DNA from: Bacteroidota bacterium
GTDB lineage: Bacteria; Bacteroidota; Bacteroidia; UBA8524
NCBI GenBank assembly: GCA_016124735.1
Contig: WGMZ01000026.1
Coordinates: 1 to 64,000, forward strand
DNA: 64,000 nt
Direction: 5' to 3'
A model generated the notes under the pieces. The model searched no databases and had not been told where the DNA came from. It saw only the letters and a list, made by a program, of their open reading frames with translations. The translations under genes were made by a program, and so were the position numbers. Shown piece by piece: positions 1 through 8,207 of this stretch; positions within the stretch are counted from its first letter, which is position 1, and each line of letters starts with the position of its first letter.

Positions 1-125
1 AACATCATACAACCAAACAAAAACCAGATATCCGATTCTTTGAATCATTCAATAAAAAAGTAGCCTGAAATTATGAATATCTCTCTCTAATATTAACTTA
101 GCTTTGCTATCCCAGTGGTTTAATA

Positions 126-314
126 TTGGGGAGTGTTACACAAATCGTCTTTACACAACTTGAAAACCTTAATGCTATGAACGATCTCCTAAAGATTATG
201 AAGTTGCAAAACGAATTAATCGAGAACACCAACAAGAAATTGAAAGATGAAATTTCAGAGTTTAAAGAGACTTTCGTTAAGTATCCGACTTCATTAGGTA
301 AAAAGAAAGAATAA
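126..314 (+). CDS. Small charged helical protein of unknown function (uncertain)
   Basis: This short reading frame would encode 62 residues from a TTG codon, or 45 residues from the ATG at 177. The second half is rich in Lys, Glu, Asn and Leu (for example NELIENTNKKLKDEI) and would form one amphipathic helix or coiled coil. Codon choice looks like genuine coding sequence. I do not recognise a family. An in-frame stop at 99-101 shows it is not simply the tail of a longer open frame here. It could be a real small protein or the decayed end of one. No ribosome-binding site or clear promoter is visible. Confidence 0.35.
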   Translation: MGSVTQIVFTQLENLNAMNDLLKIMKLQNELIENTNKKLKDEISEFKETFVKYPTSLGKKKE

Positions 315-470
315 TTTTTTCTCCCCTCTTTTGGTCGGGCTCCCCTGCCCTCCCTTTTAAAAAAAAGAAAACTGACATTACCTTACCCTGTTTTAAAGTG
401 GCTTTTCCCCCACTCCCTTCGGTCGGGAGGAACGCAACTTTAACCAAAGCAAAGTAACATAACACAGTAC
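300..470. other. Non-coding, strand-biased C-rich intergenic stretch
   Basis: Between the small frame ending at 314 and the TPR gene there is a pyrimidine-rich sequence with repeated C-runs (CTCCCCTC, CTCCCCTGCCCTCCC, CCCCCACTCCC). The minus strand therefore carries four or more closely spaced G-runs. Two copies of GGTCGGG occur, near 334 and 421. No convincing protein is encoded on either strand. It may be a dispersed intergenic repeat, but a single window cannot show that. Confidence 0.3.
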
Positions 471-506
471 ATTATATGTTATGCCTTGATTCAAAAAAAG
501 CAAGAA

Positions 507-526
507 ACAGCCGGTTTCCCGGCTGT
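507..526 (-). terminator. Intrinsic terminator of the TPR gene
   Basis: A perfect 8-bp stem (ACAGCCGG / CCGGCTGT) with a 4-nt loop lies directly after the stop codon of the minus-strand gene at 531-1043. On the minus strand it is followed, after a few bases, by a run of seven T. This fits a Rho-independent terminator. Confidence 0.75.
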
Positions 527-530
527 ATTC

Positions 531-1043
531 TTATTTCCAGATGTACAGCGACTGCTTATCTTGGTCCAGCTTTTTTTCCAGGCGCTCGATTTGTCCTTCA
601 AGAAAATCATAAGGCCATTTTTGATATGCCTTGGACAAAGCCAGTTTCAATTCGCTCATAGCCAAATCCAAACGATTCCGGATTTCCCAAATTGTTGCCT
701 GCCAGTAATGCAGCCTGGATTTTTGGATCCCACGCAATTGCCTGGCATTGCGTAAAAACAGTTCGGCCTCATCTGCTTCTTCCATGCAAAGCAGAAACTC
801 AATAAAATACTCATAGGTTTCTGCCCGGCGTGGATTGGCATTCAAAGCCCTTCGGAATTGCTGATCGGCTTTTTCAAAATCGCGCAATTCTTCATGATAC
901 AATCGGGCCAACAGACACAATGCGCCGGCATGACGCTTGTCCTGAATCAAGGTCAGATCAATGTTCCGAAAGACCTCTTCCAGGTCGTACGGATATTCTT
1001 CAACAGCACGTAAATAGTACTGTTCAGCAAGGCTTAAGCCCAT
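531..1043 (-). CDS. Tetratricopeptide-repeat (TPR) protein
   Basis: The 170-residue product is all helical and shows TPR-like spacing: an acidic leader (LAEQYYLRAVEEYPYDLEEV), then a helix pair around LCLLARLYHEELRDFEKADQ followed by FRRALNANPRRAETYEYF, and another pair around residues 110-150. TPR proteins act as protein-protein scaffolds. There is no signal peptide, so a cytoplasmic location is likely. The gene stands alone: a terminator follows it and the next gene upstream is divergent. The partner cannot be inferred. Start: the ATG at 1043, with the alternatives further in less likely because the first helix begins at once. Confidence 0.75.
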   Translation of the reverse strand: MGLSLAEQYYLRAVEEYPYDLEEVFRNIDLTLIQDKRHAGALCLLARLYHEELRDFEKADQQFRRALNANPRRAETYEYFIEFLLCMEEADEAELFLRNARQLRGIQKSRLHYWQATIWEIRNRLDLAMSELKLALSKAYQKWPYDFLEGQIERLEKKLDQDKQSLYIWK

Positions 1044-1522
1044 GACTTTAAAAATTAAAAAGGTTAAAATGATTGAATAAAACAGGTGCAGCTTCAGATA
1101 CTTTATCTGAATTTATTTGCGCCCCGCGGCGCCTCTGCGAGAATTATACGCCATCATATCTGTTTTCATTTTGATGCTGCGAATCTAGGAAAAATTTTCA
1201 ATGGACTCCAAATGACCGACTTACAGGTCGGTAGCCAAATTATCGTCCCAGCAAGCTCTTCTAACCTTTTCTCCGGCTTCTATACCGGTAAACTCCCCTG
1301 TTCCTTCGCTATTAAAGGCTGCCTGACTGCACAAAACCCAGGATAAAAGTACCGCAAACCCACTCCCATTCACGAAGCTTATACTAAATTGCCATGGCGA
1401 TAGAAAAGTCTCCCTGCTTCCGGAATAAATTCTGAGAAATACGAAGCCTTTTGCAGCAATCAAAACAGGAAAGCCATAGATTTGAATCTCACCATTCTGA
1501 ACTCGACAACAAGCCTGGCAAA
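1044..1522. other. Intergenic region upstream of the sulfur operon
   Basis: About 480 bases separate the divergent TPR gene and the SQR-like gene. Short frames exist on both strands (for example 1086-1346), but they have no recognisable motif and atypical composition, so I treat the region as non-coding. It holds a GC-rich hairpin (GCGCC / GGCGC, 1119-1132) and an inverted repeat at 1215-1232, listed separately. The promoter of the sulfur operon should lie in this stretch. I could not place it with confidence. Confidence 0.4.
1215..1232. promoter_or_regulatory. Inverted repeat, possible operator
   Basis: The sequence has perfect 6-bp arms ACCGAC and GTCGGT separated by 6 bases. A dyad of this size suits a dimeric regulator such as a TetR or ArsR protein. 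It lies about 290 bp upstream of the SQR-like start, which is far for a simple operator. No direct evidence links it to a regulator. Confidence 0.3.
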
Positions 1523-2758
1523 ATGAAAAAAATACTGATACTTGGAGCCGGTACCGGTGGTACCATGATGGCCAATCATCTGAAAAAAGCGCTGAATCCT
1601 AAGCAATGGGAAATAAGTATCGTCGACGAAAATCAAACCCATTATTACCAACCGGGCTACCTGTTTCTTCCTTTTGATATTTACCAGCCCGAAGACATCA
1701 TCAAGCCAATCAAAGAGTTTATTCCCGAAGGAGTAGACTTGCTGCACAGGAAAATCGACAAAATTGTTGCAGCTGAAAATTATGTACAGTTTAGCGATGG
1801 AGGTCGGATCGACTACGATATTCTGATCGTGGCAACAGGGGCTAAAATTGCCCCCGAAGAAGTGGAAGGCATGAAAGGTGCCGAATGGCGGAACAGCATT
1901 TTTGATTTCTATACCTTCGACGGTGCGCTGGCTTTGCGCGACAAATTGAAGGAATGGCGGGGAGGAAAATTATTGGTTCATATCACAGAAATGCCCATTA
2001 AATGTCCGGTGGCTCCGCTGGAGTTCGCTTTTCTTGCCGATTCATTTTTTAAACATAAAAAGATGCGCGCGCAGGTGGATATCACATTTGTAACACCCCT
2101 GAGTGGAGCTTTTACAAAACCCAAAGCAACCGAGGCTCTTGGCTATTTGTTGCAGGAAAAAAACATCCATATCGTGGAAGACTTTGCTATTGAGAAAGTC
2201 GACAATGAAAACAAAAAGATTATCGACTACGGCGACCGCGAAATCAGTTTCGATTTATTGGTAACCGTCCCAACAAATAAAGGCGATGAGCTCATTGCAC
2301 GTTCGGAAATGGGCGACGAGCTGAATTTTGTACCAACCAATAAAACCACCCTGCAATCCAATGCCTACAAGAATGTATTTGTTATTGGCGACGCCTCAAA
2401 CATAGCGGTATCCAAAGCGGGTTCCGTGGCGCATTTTGAAGCAGAGATTCTCACGGAGAATATTTTGCATTATATTCATGATGAACCACTTAAATCGGAA
2501 TTCGATGGCCACACAAACTGCTTTATCGAAACCGGTGATGGCAAGGCATTGCTCATTGATTTCAATTATACCCACGAGCCGGTAGAAGGCACATTTCCCT
2601 TTCCAGGTGTTGGCCCAATGCAACTGCTCAAAGAAAGCAGGATGAACCATTTTGGCAAACTGGCTTTTCGTTGGGTATACTGGAATATGCTCCTCCCCGG
2701 AAAACATATCCCTTTTGTGCCAACGGAAATGAACGAAGCAGGCAAACATTTCGATTAA
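1523..2758 (+). CDS. Sulfide:quinone oxidoreductase-like FAD flavoprotein
   Basis: Proteins of this family oxidise sulfide at the cytoplasmic membrane and pass electrons to quinone. The 411-residue product starts with a dinucleotide-binding fold (ILILGAGTGGTMMANHL, residues 4-20). It has an ATG motif (LIVATGAKI) and a second FAD-contact motif (VFVIGDASN). Two cysteines sit where SQRs keep their redox pair: C161 in MPIKCPVAPLEF and C333 in NCFIETGDGK. No transmembrane helix is present, as expected for a monotopic protein. The frame is open to a TTG at 1451, but the ATG at 1523 puts the Rossmann strand at the N-terminus and is preferred. It leads a tight operon with two sulfur-carrier genes, which supports sulfide rather than NADH as substrate. 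A related NDH-2-like activity cannot be excluded. Confidence 0.8.
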   Translation: MKKILILGAGTGGTMMANHLKKALNPKQWEISIVDENQTHYYQPGYLFLPFDIYQPEDIIKPIKEFIPEGVDLLHRKIDKIVAAENYVQFSDGGRIDYDILIVATGAKIAPEEVEGMKGAEWRNSIFDFYTFDGALALRDKLKEWRGGKLLVHITEMPIKCPVAPLEFAFLADSFFKHKKMRAQVDITFVTPLSGAFTKPKATEALGYLLQEKNIHIVEDFAIEKVDNENKKIIDYGDREISFDLLVTVPTNKGDELIARSEMGDELNFVPTNKTTLQSNAYKNVFVIGDASNIAVSKAGSVAHFEAEILTENILHYIHDEPLKSEFDGHTNCFIETGDGKALLIDFNYTHEPVEGTFPFPGVGPMQLLKESRMNHFGKLAFRWVYWNMLLPGKHIPFVPTEMNEAGKHFD

Positions 2759-2779
2759 TATTTATAAATAATTCAAACC

Positions 2780-3088
2780 ATGGAAAAAATGATTTCAGGC
2801 AAGCAGGTTTCAGTCAATGAAGAGGGGTTTTTAACTGATTTTTCTCAGTGGAATAAAGACATTGCCAACGAAATTGCTAAAGAGGAGAACATCCAGCTCA
2901 CGGAAAGACATTGGGAGGTCATTAACTATCTGCAGGAACAGCACAGAAAGGAAATCCCCATGAGCATTCGCAAAATCCGGAACAGCGGTGTTGTTGATAT
3001 CAAAGAGTTTTATCAGTTGTTCCCGCAAGGACCACTAAAAACCGCCTCAAAAATTGCAGGAATTCCCAAACCAGTGAGCTGTATTTAA
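2780..3088 (+). CDS. TusE/DsrC-family sulfur carrier protein
   Basis: The 102-residue product matches the DsrC/TusE/DsvC family, which carries persulfide sulfur on a flexible C-terminal arm. The family core HWEVINYLQEQH and the tail IAGIPKPVSCI are visible, with the sulfur-carrying cysteine as the penultimate residue (C101). The second cysteine of true DsrC, about ten residues earlier, is missing, so it is a single-cysteine TusE-like or DsrC-like form. It lies 21 bp after the SQR-like gene and 11 bp before a DsrE-family gene. No sulfite reductase dsrAB and no tusBCD are in the window. A role in accepting sulfur from SQR or a transferase is more likely here than tRNA thiolation, by inference from context. 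Confidence 0.85.
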   Translation: MEKMISGKQVSVNEEGFLTDFSQWNKDIANEIAKEENIQLTERHWEVINYLQEQHRKEIPMSIRKIRNSGVVDIKEFYQLFPQGPLKTASKIAGIPKPVSCI

Positions 3089-3099
3089 AATCAATCAGA

Positions 3100-3582
3100 A
3101 TGAAAGAAGAAAACGATGACATAAGAAAGATGCTGATCATACTTTCCAAGGCAACCCTGGAAAATGTATACGCAGCGTTTATTCTGGCAAATGGTGCCCG
3201 AATGGAAGGTATTGAAGCAGAATTGTTCTTTACCTTTTTTGGCCTGGAAGCCATCAATAAAAAGAAACTGGAACATCTGCATGTAGCCACTGTCGGAAAT
3301 CCGGCCATGCACATTCCTACCCTATTGGGCGGACTGCCTGGAATGGAATCCCTTGCCACATCGATGATGAAGAGAGAAATGGAAAAAATCGACATGCCAG
3401 AGGTGCACGAATTTCTCGATATTCTCTCGGCCTCCGGGGTTAAACTGTGGGGCTGCAAATTGGCCATGGAAATGTTCCACTTAAAAGAAGAAGACCTCTA
3501 CGACGATATTGACGGCGTATTGACCATTGGCGGTTTCTATAATCGTGGCAAAGGTCCCGGCGCACACATGCTGTTTGTTTGA
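3100..3582 (+). CDS. DsrE/DsrF-like (DsrE2-type) sulfurtransferase
   Basis: The 160-residue product resembles the DsrE2 group of the DsrE/F/H superfamily, which move sulfur as cysteine persulfide. It begins with the family's first strand and helix (KMLIILSKATLENVYAAF). A central 'FFTFFGLEAI' strand follows, and then the active-site region LWGCKLAMEMF with the candidate persulfide cysteine at C119. The variable middle part with glycine- and methionine-rich sequence (LLGGLPGMESLATSMM) is also typical of DsrE2. It is the last gene of the SQR-TusE-DsrE operon and probably hands sulfur to the carrier encoded just before it. Confidence 0.85.
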   Translation: MKEENDDIRKMLIILSKATLENVYAAFILANGARMEGIEAELFFTFFGLEAINKKKLEHLHVATVGNPAMHIPTLLGGLPGMESLATSMMKREMEKIDMPEVHEFLDILSASGVKLWGCKLAMEMFHLKEEDLYDDIDGVLTIGGFYNRGKGPGAHMLFV

Positions 3583-3842
3583 TGAACGAAGATTTTCAAA
3601 GGGATCTGCTTTCTTAGCGGGATTTAATTCCATTTGGCTATGTGCTGTGTTCTTTCGGATCTGGAGGAAGATTTCACTGTGTCTTATTTGGGGCTTCCCC
3701 CGCATCCAAAGCCTTGAATCCTTGTTTCCTCTTTGTTTTTGCGGGGTCGGGCTTTCCGCTATAGCTTTGCTGCCGCTTCAATCCCTAAGCCAATCCACCT
3801 GGCCTTGCTCCTGCACCCTCGATGGACAAACCGGCGCTTTGC

Positions 3843-5030
3843 TTAAAAACTCCATTTCAAACGGGTGAAAAGGAATTTGCCATAGCTTCCGTAAAGGGAA
3901 TGATCGGTTCCGAAGAAAAGTTGTCCGCCTGTAAGCCATGCAACATTATCGGAAAGCGAATAGGTAAAAAAGGGACCCAGGAAAAAGGATCCGTCGGAAG
4001 GATCCAGAATGCCGGAAAAATCGCCCTTAAGCAAGGGTGTAATCTGATACGCAACCTCCGCAAAAAGGGAATGGCGCGCTGGCGACAGGTTTTTGGCAGA
4101 AACCACTTGTCTGAAAAGCACATTCATCTGATTGCTGTCTGCATTGATGGACCCGGCGCTGTTGTACAAATAGGCAATATGCAGATATAAACTATTGGAA
4201 AAAGTATAATTCATTCCCGCCGAGGCAGAGAGTACGGTCTGCTGAATACGTAAATTTTTATGCGGAACAAAAGCAGTCACTTCGCCATTAAACCCTGCCG
4301 TCCTGATCACACCCGACCATCCGGCGCCCAGCACATAATCACCATTCATCCATCCGCCCAGCACCTGCAAGTCGTAACTGCCTTTGGCAAAACGGTATTT
4401 CCCGGCAATAATGGTGGAATCGCTGTTCTTCCCCAGCTTATATGCCACCTCGGCCACAGAAGTTCCTGTCGGGTAATATTGTAGACGCAGGGCATCGGCA
4501 CCGGGCTTCTCTTCGTAATCGAAATTGAAATACGAATAGGCATTAAAGATATCGTTGGGATTCCATACCAGGTTTTGTCCCCAGTTAATCCGCTGCCTGC
4601 CCGCACTCATCTCCCATTTTCCTTTTGTATAGGTCACAGAGGCCCGGTCGAAGGTGCTGTGCACCAGGTACGAGGGTCCGTCGGAAATGATTTTTTGGAG
4701 CTTAAAATAGCTGTTGGCGCTATTGAACAAACTCGGATTTTGGCGGATAAAGTCTACCGATTCTCCGTAATAGATCCGGTTGCGCATCCCAACATGCACC
4801 TTCCAGCGCTTGCCCGGATACCAGTGAAAATCCTCCCGGTTATGAATGAGGTTAATCAGAAACCAGTTATTATTCACAGAAGTGAACTGAATGCTTTGCA
4901 GGTCTTTGAGGTAACCCCCTATCTCCCATTTTTTAAGACTGTCGGAGGCAGAGGAAGGCGGCCCTCCGGCCCTCACCAGACCCGGAAGAAGAAATGCCGC
5001 GCAGGCGATAGGATAAATCACCCGCTTCAT
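3843..5030 (-). CDS. Outer-membrane beta-barrel protein of the ABC/LolA-like cassette
   Basis: The 395-residue product has an N-terminal signal peptide (MKRVIYPIACAAFLLPGLVRA) and then alternating amphipathic strands rich in Tyr, Trp and Gly, ending in the outer-membrane signature LKWSF with a terminal Phe. The motif GRQRINWGQNLVWNPNDIF resembles DUF1302-like or alginate-export-like barrels. It is the last gene of a minus-strand cassette and overlaps the ATPase gene by 4 nt, so it is probably translated with it. Context suggests it is the outer-membrane end of the transport route formed by the cassette. The substrate is unknown. Confidence 0.7.
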   Translation of the reverse strand: MKRVIYPIACAAFLLPGLVRAGGPPSSASDSLKKWEIGGYLKDLQSIQFTSVNNNWFLINLIHNREDFHWYPGKRWKVHVGMRNRIYYGESVDFIRQNPSLFNSANSYFKLQKIISDGPSYLVHSTFDRASVTYTKGKWEMSAGRQRINWGQNLVWNPNDIFNAYSYFNFDYEEKPGADALRLQYYPTGTSVAEVAYKLGKNSDSTIIAGKYRFAKGSYDLQVLGGWMNGDYVLGAGWSGVIRTAGFNGEVTAFVPHKNLRIQQTVLSASAGMNYTFSNSLYLHIAYLYNSAGSINADSNQMNVLFRQVVSAKNLSPARHSLFAEVAYQITPLLKGDFSGILDPSDGSFFLGPFFTYSLSDNVAWLTGGQLFFGTDHSLYGSYGKFLFTRLKWSF

Positions 5031-5731
5031 TCAACTTTTTCTTGCTTGCCGTCCCGAACTACTTTGCCGTCTTCCAGGGTAACAATTCGGTGGGCCTTAT
5101 CCATCACACGTTGGTCGTGGGTAGAGAAAAGAAAAGTGATATCTTCTGTTCGGTTCATGGTCTCCATAAGCTCCAGCAGGTTTTCCGTGGATTGAGAATC
5201 GAGGTTGGCCGTCGGTTCGTCGGCCAATACAAATTTAGGACTCGACGCCAGAGCCCGGGCTACGGCTACCCTCTGCTGCTGTCCTCCTGACAAATACCTG
5301 GGCCTGATATTCATCTTATCCTTCATGCCCAATACATCCAACAGGTAGGCCACGCGATCATTAATCTCTTTGTGGTTCCGGCCCTGAAGCTCCATGATAA
5401 AGGCGATGTTTTCCTTAACTGTCAGCACCGGAATGAGATTGTACGACTGGAATACAAAACCGATGTTCCATAAACGGAAATCGACCAACTCTGCGGGCGA
5501 TAAAGCAGAAATGTCCTGGTCTTCAATAAGTACCTGTCCCTCCGTGGGAGCATCAAGTCCACCAATCATGTTCAGCAAAGTGGTCTTACCACATCCCGAT
5601 GGACCGACGATGGCGGTAAATTCTCCTTTCCCGAACAGCAGATCAACTCCTTTGACTGCCTGCACCGGTACGATTCCTTCGTAGGTCTTGTGCAATTTTT
5701 TTAGTTCAATCACTTCCATGGTATTTCGCAT
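5027..5731 (-). CDS. LolD/MacB-type ABC transporter ATPase
   Basis: This 234-residue ATPase powers the two FtsX-type permeases encoded directly upstream. All motifs are intact: Walker A GPSGCGKTTL, Q-loop VFQSYNLIPVLTVKENI, signature LSGGQQQR, Walker B VLADEPTANLD, and the H-loop histidine in FSTHD. The pattern 'YNLIPVLTV' after the Q-loop is typical of the LolD/FtsE/MacB group, which extract lipoproteins or drive periplasmic machines rather than importing solutes. The gene sits between the permeases (24 bp away) and the barrel gene (4-nt overlap). Confidence 0.9.
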   Translation of the reverse strand: MRNTMEVIELKKLHKTYEGIVPVQAVKGVDLLFGKGEFTAIVGPSGCGKTTLLNMIGGLDAPTEGQVLIEDQDISALSPAELVDFRLWNIGFVFQSYNLIPVLTVKENIAFIMELQGRNHKEINDRVAYLLDVLGMKDKMNIRPRYLSGGQQQRVAVARALASSPKFVLADEPTANLDSQSTENLLELMETMNRTEDITFLFSTHDQRVMDKAHRIVTLEDGKVVRDGKQEKVE

Positions 5732-5754
5732 CGATATCCATATTAATTCATTAT

Positions 5755-6978
5755 TTATTCTCCTCTTACCGCTTCGGCCGGCTTCAGGTGTATGGCCCGC
5801 ATAGCCGGAAAAAGTGATGAAAGGAGCGCAATCATGATTACCATCACTGCAAACTGCGGCGCAAAGCCCGGGTCCAGTTGCGGGTAAACCCTTTCACTGT
5901 ACCCCAAGGCATTGATGCCTTCTGCAATAGCGGTAAGATTGACACCACTCGTTCCTAAATAATTTACCGTAGCAATGCTCATTAGCAATCCGGCAAGGGC
6001 ACCGGTAAGAGAAAGAAAGAGGGTTTCCAAAACGATCATGGTAAAGATCTTTTTCTGGTTCATGCCCACAGAAAGCAACATTCCAATCTCCCGCGTACGA
6101 TCCATCACAGCCATGAGCATGGTGTTGATGATGCCAAAAGCCAGGGCCAGCAGGATAATAAAGACGAAAATCAGCGACATCTGAGTCATGGTGCCCGACA
6201 TCATTCTCAGCATAGGAGAAAGTTCATCCCAACTTTGCACCTGAAGATTTGGGAACAGCTTTGCAATCTGTCCCTGAATCACTTTGGTCTGTTTGGTATC
6301 GTCGAGCAAAACGCTGACAGTCGACACATAGCCTTTGGGGAGTCGAAGTATCTTTTGCAGGTCCTGCTTCCGCACAAAGGCCATTTGTTCATTGAATTCG
6401 GTATTGTGCAGTCGGTAAATACCAACCAGCTTGAAGGAGGCATAACTAATCTCTCCCCGGTAATCCTGCAGGGTCACAACAAGTCGGGACGACAAATCAG
6501 TGTGCAGCTTTTCAGCCAGTGCCTGTCCGATTACAATGGGATTCACTCCCCCATTATCAACTTCGAAAAAGTTCCCTTCTGTGAGGTATTCATGCAGGTC
6601 GCTTACGCCATTGTATATTTGGGGATCGATTCCATTCAGCATGATTCCCCGTGAAGCATAGGCCGTAGAAGTCATGGCGGTAAGTTCGATCCGGTCGCAA
6701 ACGCCTTTTACACCGGGTAATTGGCGAATCTGTTCTTCTACCCGCTCACTCTGTTCTATGTGGCGCTGCAGGTCGTAGTTTTGAAGGAATTTCGGCTCAT
6801 TGAGCTGAATATGTCCTGTTTCCGTATGAATGCCCGAATACACCTGCTGTTCTCCCATTCCCTGCATAAAGGCATAAGAAAATATTCCTCCCCACAGGCC
6901 GAGAGCAATGGCCGAAATAACAACCAGACTTCTGAGCTTGTTGCGCCAAACGTTTCTCCATGCAATGTGTGCTATCAT
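5755..6978 (-). CDS. FtsX-type ABC transporter permease (second of two)
   Basis: The 407-residue protein has the MacB/LolE layout: one N-terminal membrane helix (WRNKLRSLVVISAIALGLWGGIF), a large periplasmic domain (about residues 45-265), then three C-terminal helices containing FtsX-type segments such as MGIINTMLMAVMDRTREIGM-like sequence. The phrase RTREIGMLLSVGM is the usual coupling region that touches the ATPase. It follows the paralogous permease gene with only 4 bp between them. The two probably form a heterodimer, as LolC and LolE do. Confidence 0.88.
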   Translation of the reverse strand: MIAHIAWRNVWRNKLRSLVVISAIALGLWGGIFSYAFMQGMGEQQVYSGIHTETGHIQLNEPKFLQNYDLQRHIEQSERVEEQIRQLPGVKGVCDRIELTAMTSTAYASRGIMLNGIDPQIYNGVSDLHEYLTEGNFFEVDNGGVNPIVIGQALAEKLHTDLSSRLVVTLQDYRGEISYASFKLVGIYRLHNTEFNEQMAFVRKQDLQKILRLPKGYVSTVSVLLDDTKQTKVIQGQIAKLFPNLQVQSWDELSPMLRMMSGTMTQMSLIFVFIILLALAFGIINTMLMAVMDRTREIGMLLSVGMNQKKIFTMIVLETLFLSLTGALAGLLMSIATVNYLGTSGVNLTAIAEGINALGYSERVYPQLDPGFAPQFAVMVIMIALLSSLFPAMRAIHLKPAEAVRGE

Positions 6979-6982
6979 AGCG

Positions 6983-8206
6983 CTATCGTTTTAAGGCGTT
7001 TAAAATATCAAAGCGTGCGACATAGATCAGTGGATACAGCGAGGCTACCAAAGAAATGATCAGCACGGTAATCCCCTGATGGACAAAAATTTCCGGATTG
7101 AGGGAGGCTGGCATGATGGGCTCGATACCGAACTGCTCGAACATTTGGGCCGCATCTCCGGTTATTCTGACCGGATTGAGCTTAAAATACACCAGAACAG
7201 GCATGGCCAAAATAATTCCGGTGCTAACCCCGAGGATTCCGATGAACAGAGTTTCCAAAGTCAAAAGGATAATGAGGCGCGTCCGTTTCAATCCGATTGC
7301 CACCATCACAGAAAATTCCTTCCTCCTTTCCATGGTCATCATCAGAATGGTACCAAAAACCCCGAAAGCAATCACCACATAGAGAATTCCCAGCATGATA
7401 ACCCCGCCGGCATTGTCTCCGGCTATCTCCTGGGTAAGGGTCTTATTCATGGCCTCCCAGGGCATGACTTCCCAGTTGTTCGTGTCCAGTTGGCTACTCA
7501 ATTCAGTAACTGTTCGCGATTGTCCCGTCGGATTTTTAAGCATCAGACTTAACGAAGTGTAGCGGTCGTAGGCAATAAACAGTTGCTGACAGGCAATTAA
7601 AGGTAGATACACCAGTGAACTGTTCATGCGTTTGTCCGGAAAATGAAAGATTCCTTTCACAGGGAACTTCCCGGCAGCGGTCATGCCCTGATAGCCCTGA
7701 CCAAGAAGAATCATGGTATCACCTACGCTGAGGTCGAGGTAGGACGATAATTCGTCGCCAACCAGAATGCCCGCGTCATCTGCAGAAAAATAGCTTCCCT
7801 GTTTCAGCTTGTCCGACAGTCCGTTGAGTGCATCTTCTTTCCGGGGATCGACACCAATAACCTGTACGCCTTTGGTATGATCACCTGAGGAAGCCAGTAC
7901 ATAAGATTCCATCCGGGGCACTGCCAGGGTAATATTTTTGTTGTTCCCGATCAGAGAATCAAGCAAGTCGTTGTTTTCAAAGGAATTATTTAAAGACGGC
8001 TCATCCCAGTAACCCTTTGCATGGATTTGAATGTATCCGGTCGAGAACCGGACTGCATTTTCAATCATATTGGCATAGGTGCCTTTTTGCATGGAACGCA
8101 TACAAACAGCCAGCAATACCGCAAGAATTACCGAAGTCAGAGTAATAATTGTCCTGCGTTTATTGCGCCAAAGGTTGCGCCAGGCCAGTTTGAGATACTG
8201 TTTCAT
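6983..8206 (-). CDS. FtsX-type ABC transporter permease (first of two)
   Basis: This paralogue has the same length (407 residues) and topology as its neighbour: an N-terminal helix after WRNLWRNKRRTIITL, a periplasmic MacB-like domain, and three C-terminal helices, with the coupling motif MERRKEFSVMVAIGLKR. Both copies begin with a WRN(L/V)WRNK motif, which points to an old duplication. It is separated by 1 bp from the LolA-like gene. The pair, the ATPase and a LolA-like periplasmic protein form a set analogous to LolCDE-LolA, but the true cargo is not known. Confidence 0.88.
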   Translation of the reverse strand: MKQYLKLAWRNLWRNKRRTIITLTSVILAVLLAVCMRSMQKGTYANMIENAVRFSTGYIQIHAKGYWDEPSLNNSFENNDLLDSLIGNNKNITLAVPRMESYVLASSGDHTKGVQVIGVDPRKEDALNGLSDKLKQGSYFSADDAGILVGDELSSYLDLSVGDTMILLGQGYQGMTAAGKFPVKGIFHFPDKRMNSSLVYLPLIACQQLFIAYDRYTSLSLMLKNPTGQSRTVTELSSQLDTNNWEVMPWEAMNKTLTQEIAGDNAGGVIMLGILYVVIAFGVFGTILMMTMERRKEFSVMVAIGLKRTRLIILLTLETLFIGILGVSTGIILAMPVLVYFKLNPVRITGDAAQMFEQFGIEPIMPASLNPEIFVHQGITVLIISLVASLYPLIYVARFDILNALKR

Positions 8207-8207
8207 G

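Noticed and set aside
1086-1346. 86-residue frame upstream of the SQR-like gene
   Set aside because: No motif, unusual amino-acid mix, contains the GC hairpin and the inverted repeat, and no start signal. More likely non-coding leader.
3527-3868. 113-residue frame overlapping the end of the DsrE2 gene
   Set aside because: Runs out of frame through two real gene ends and has a low-complexity, Cys/Leu/Phe-rich product without family features.
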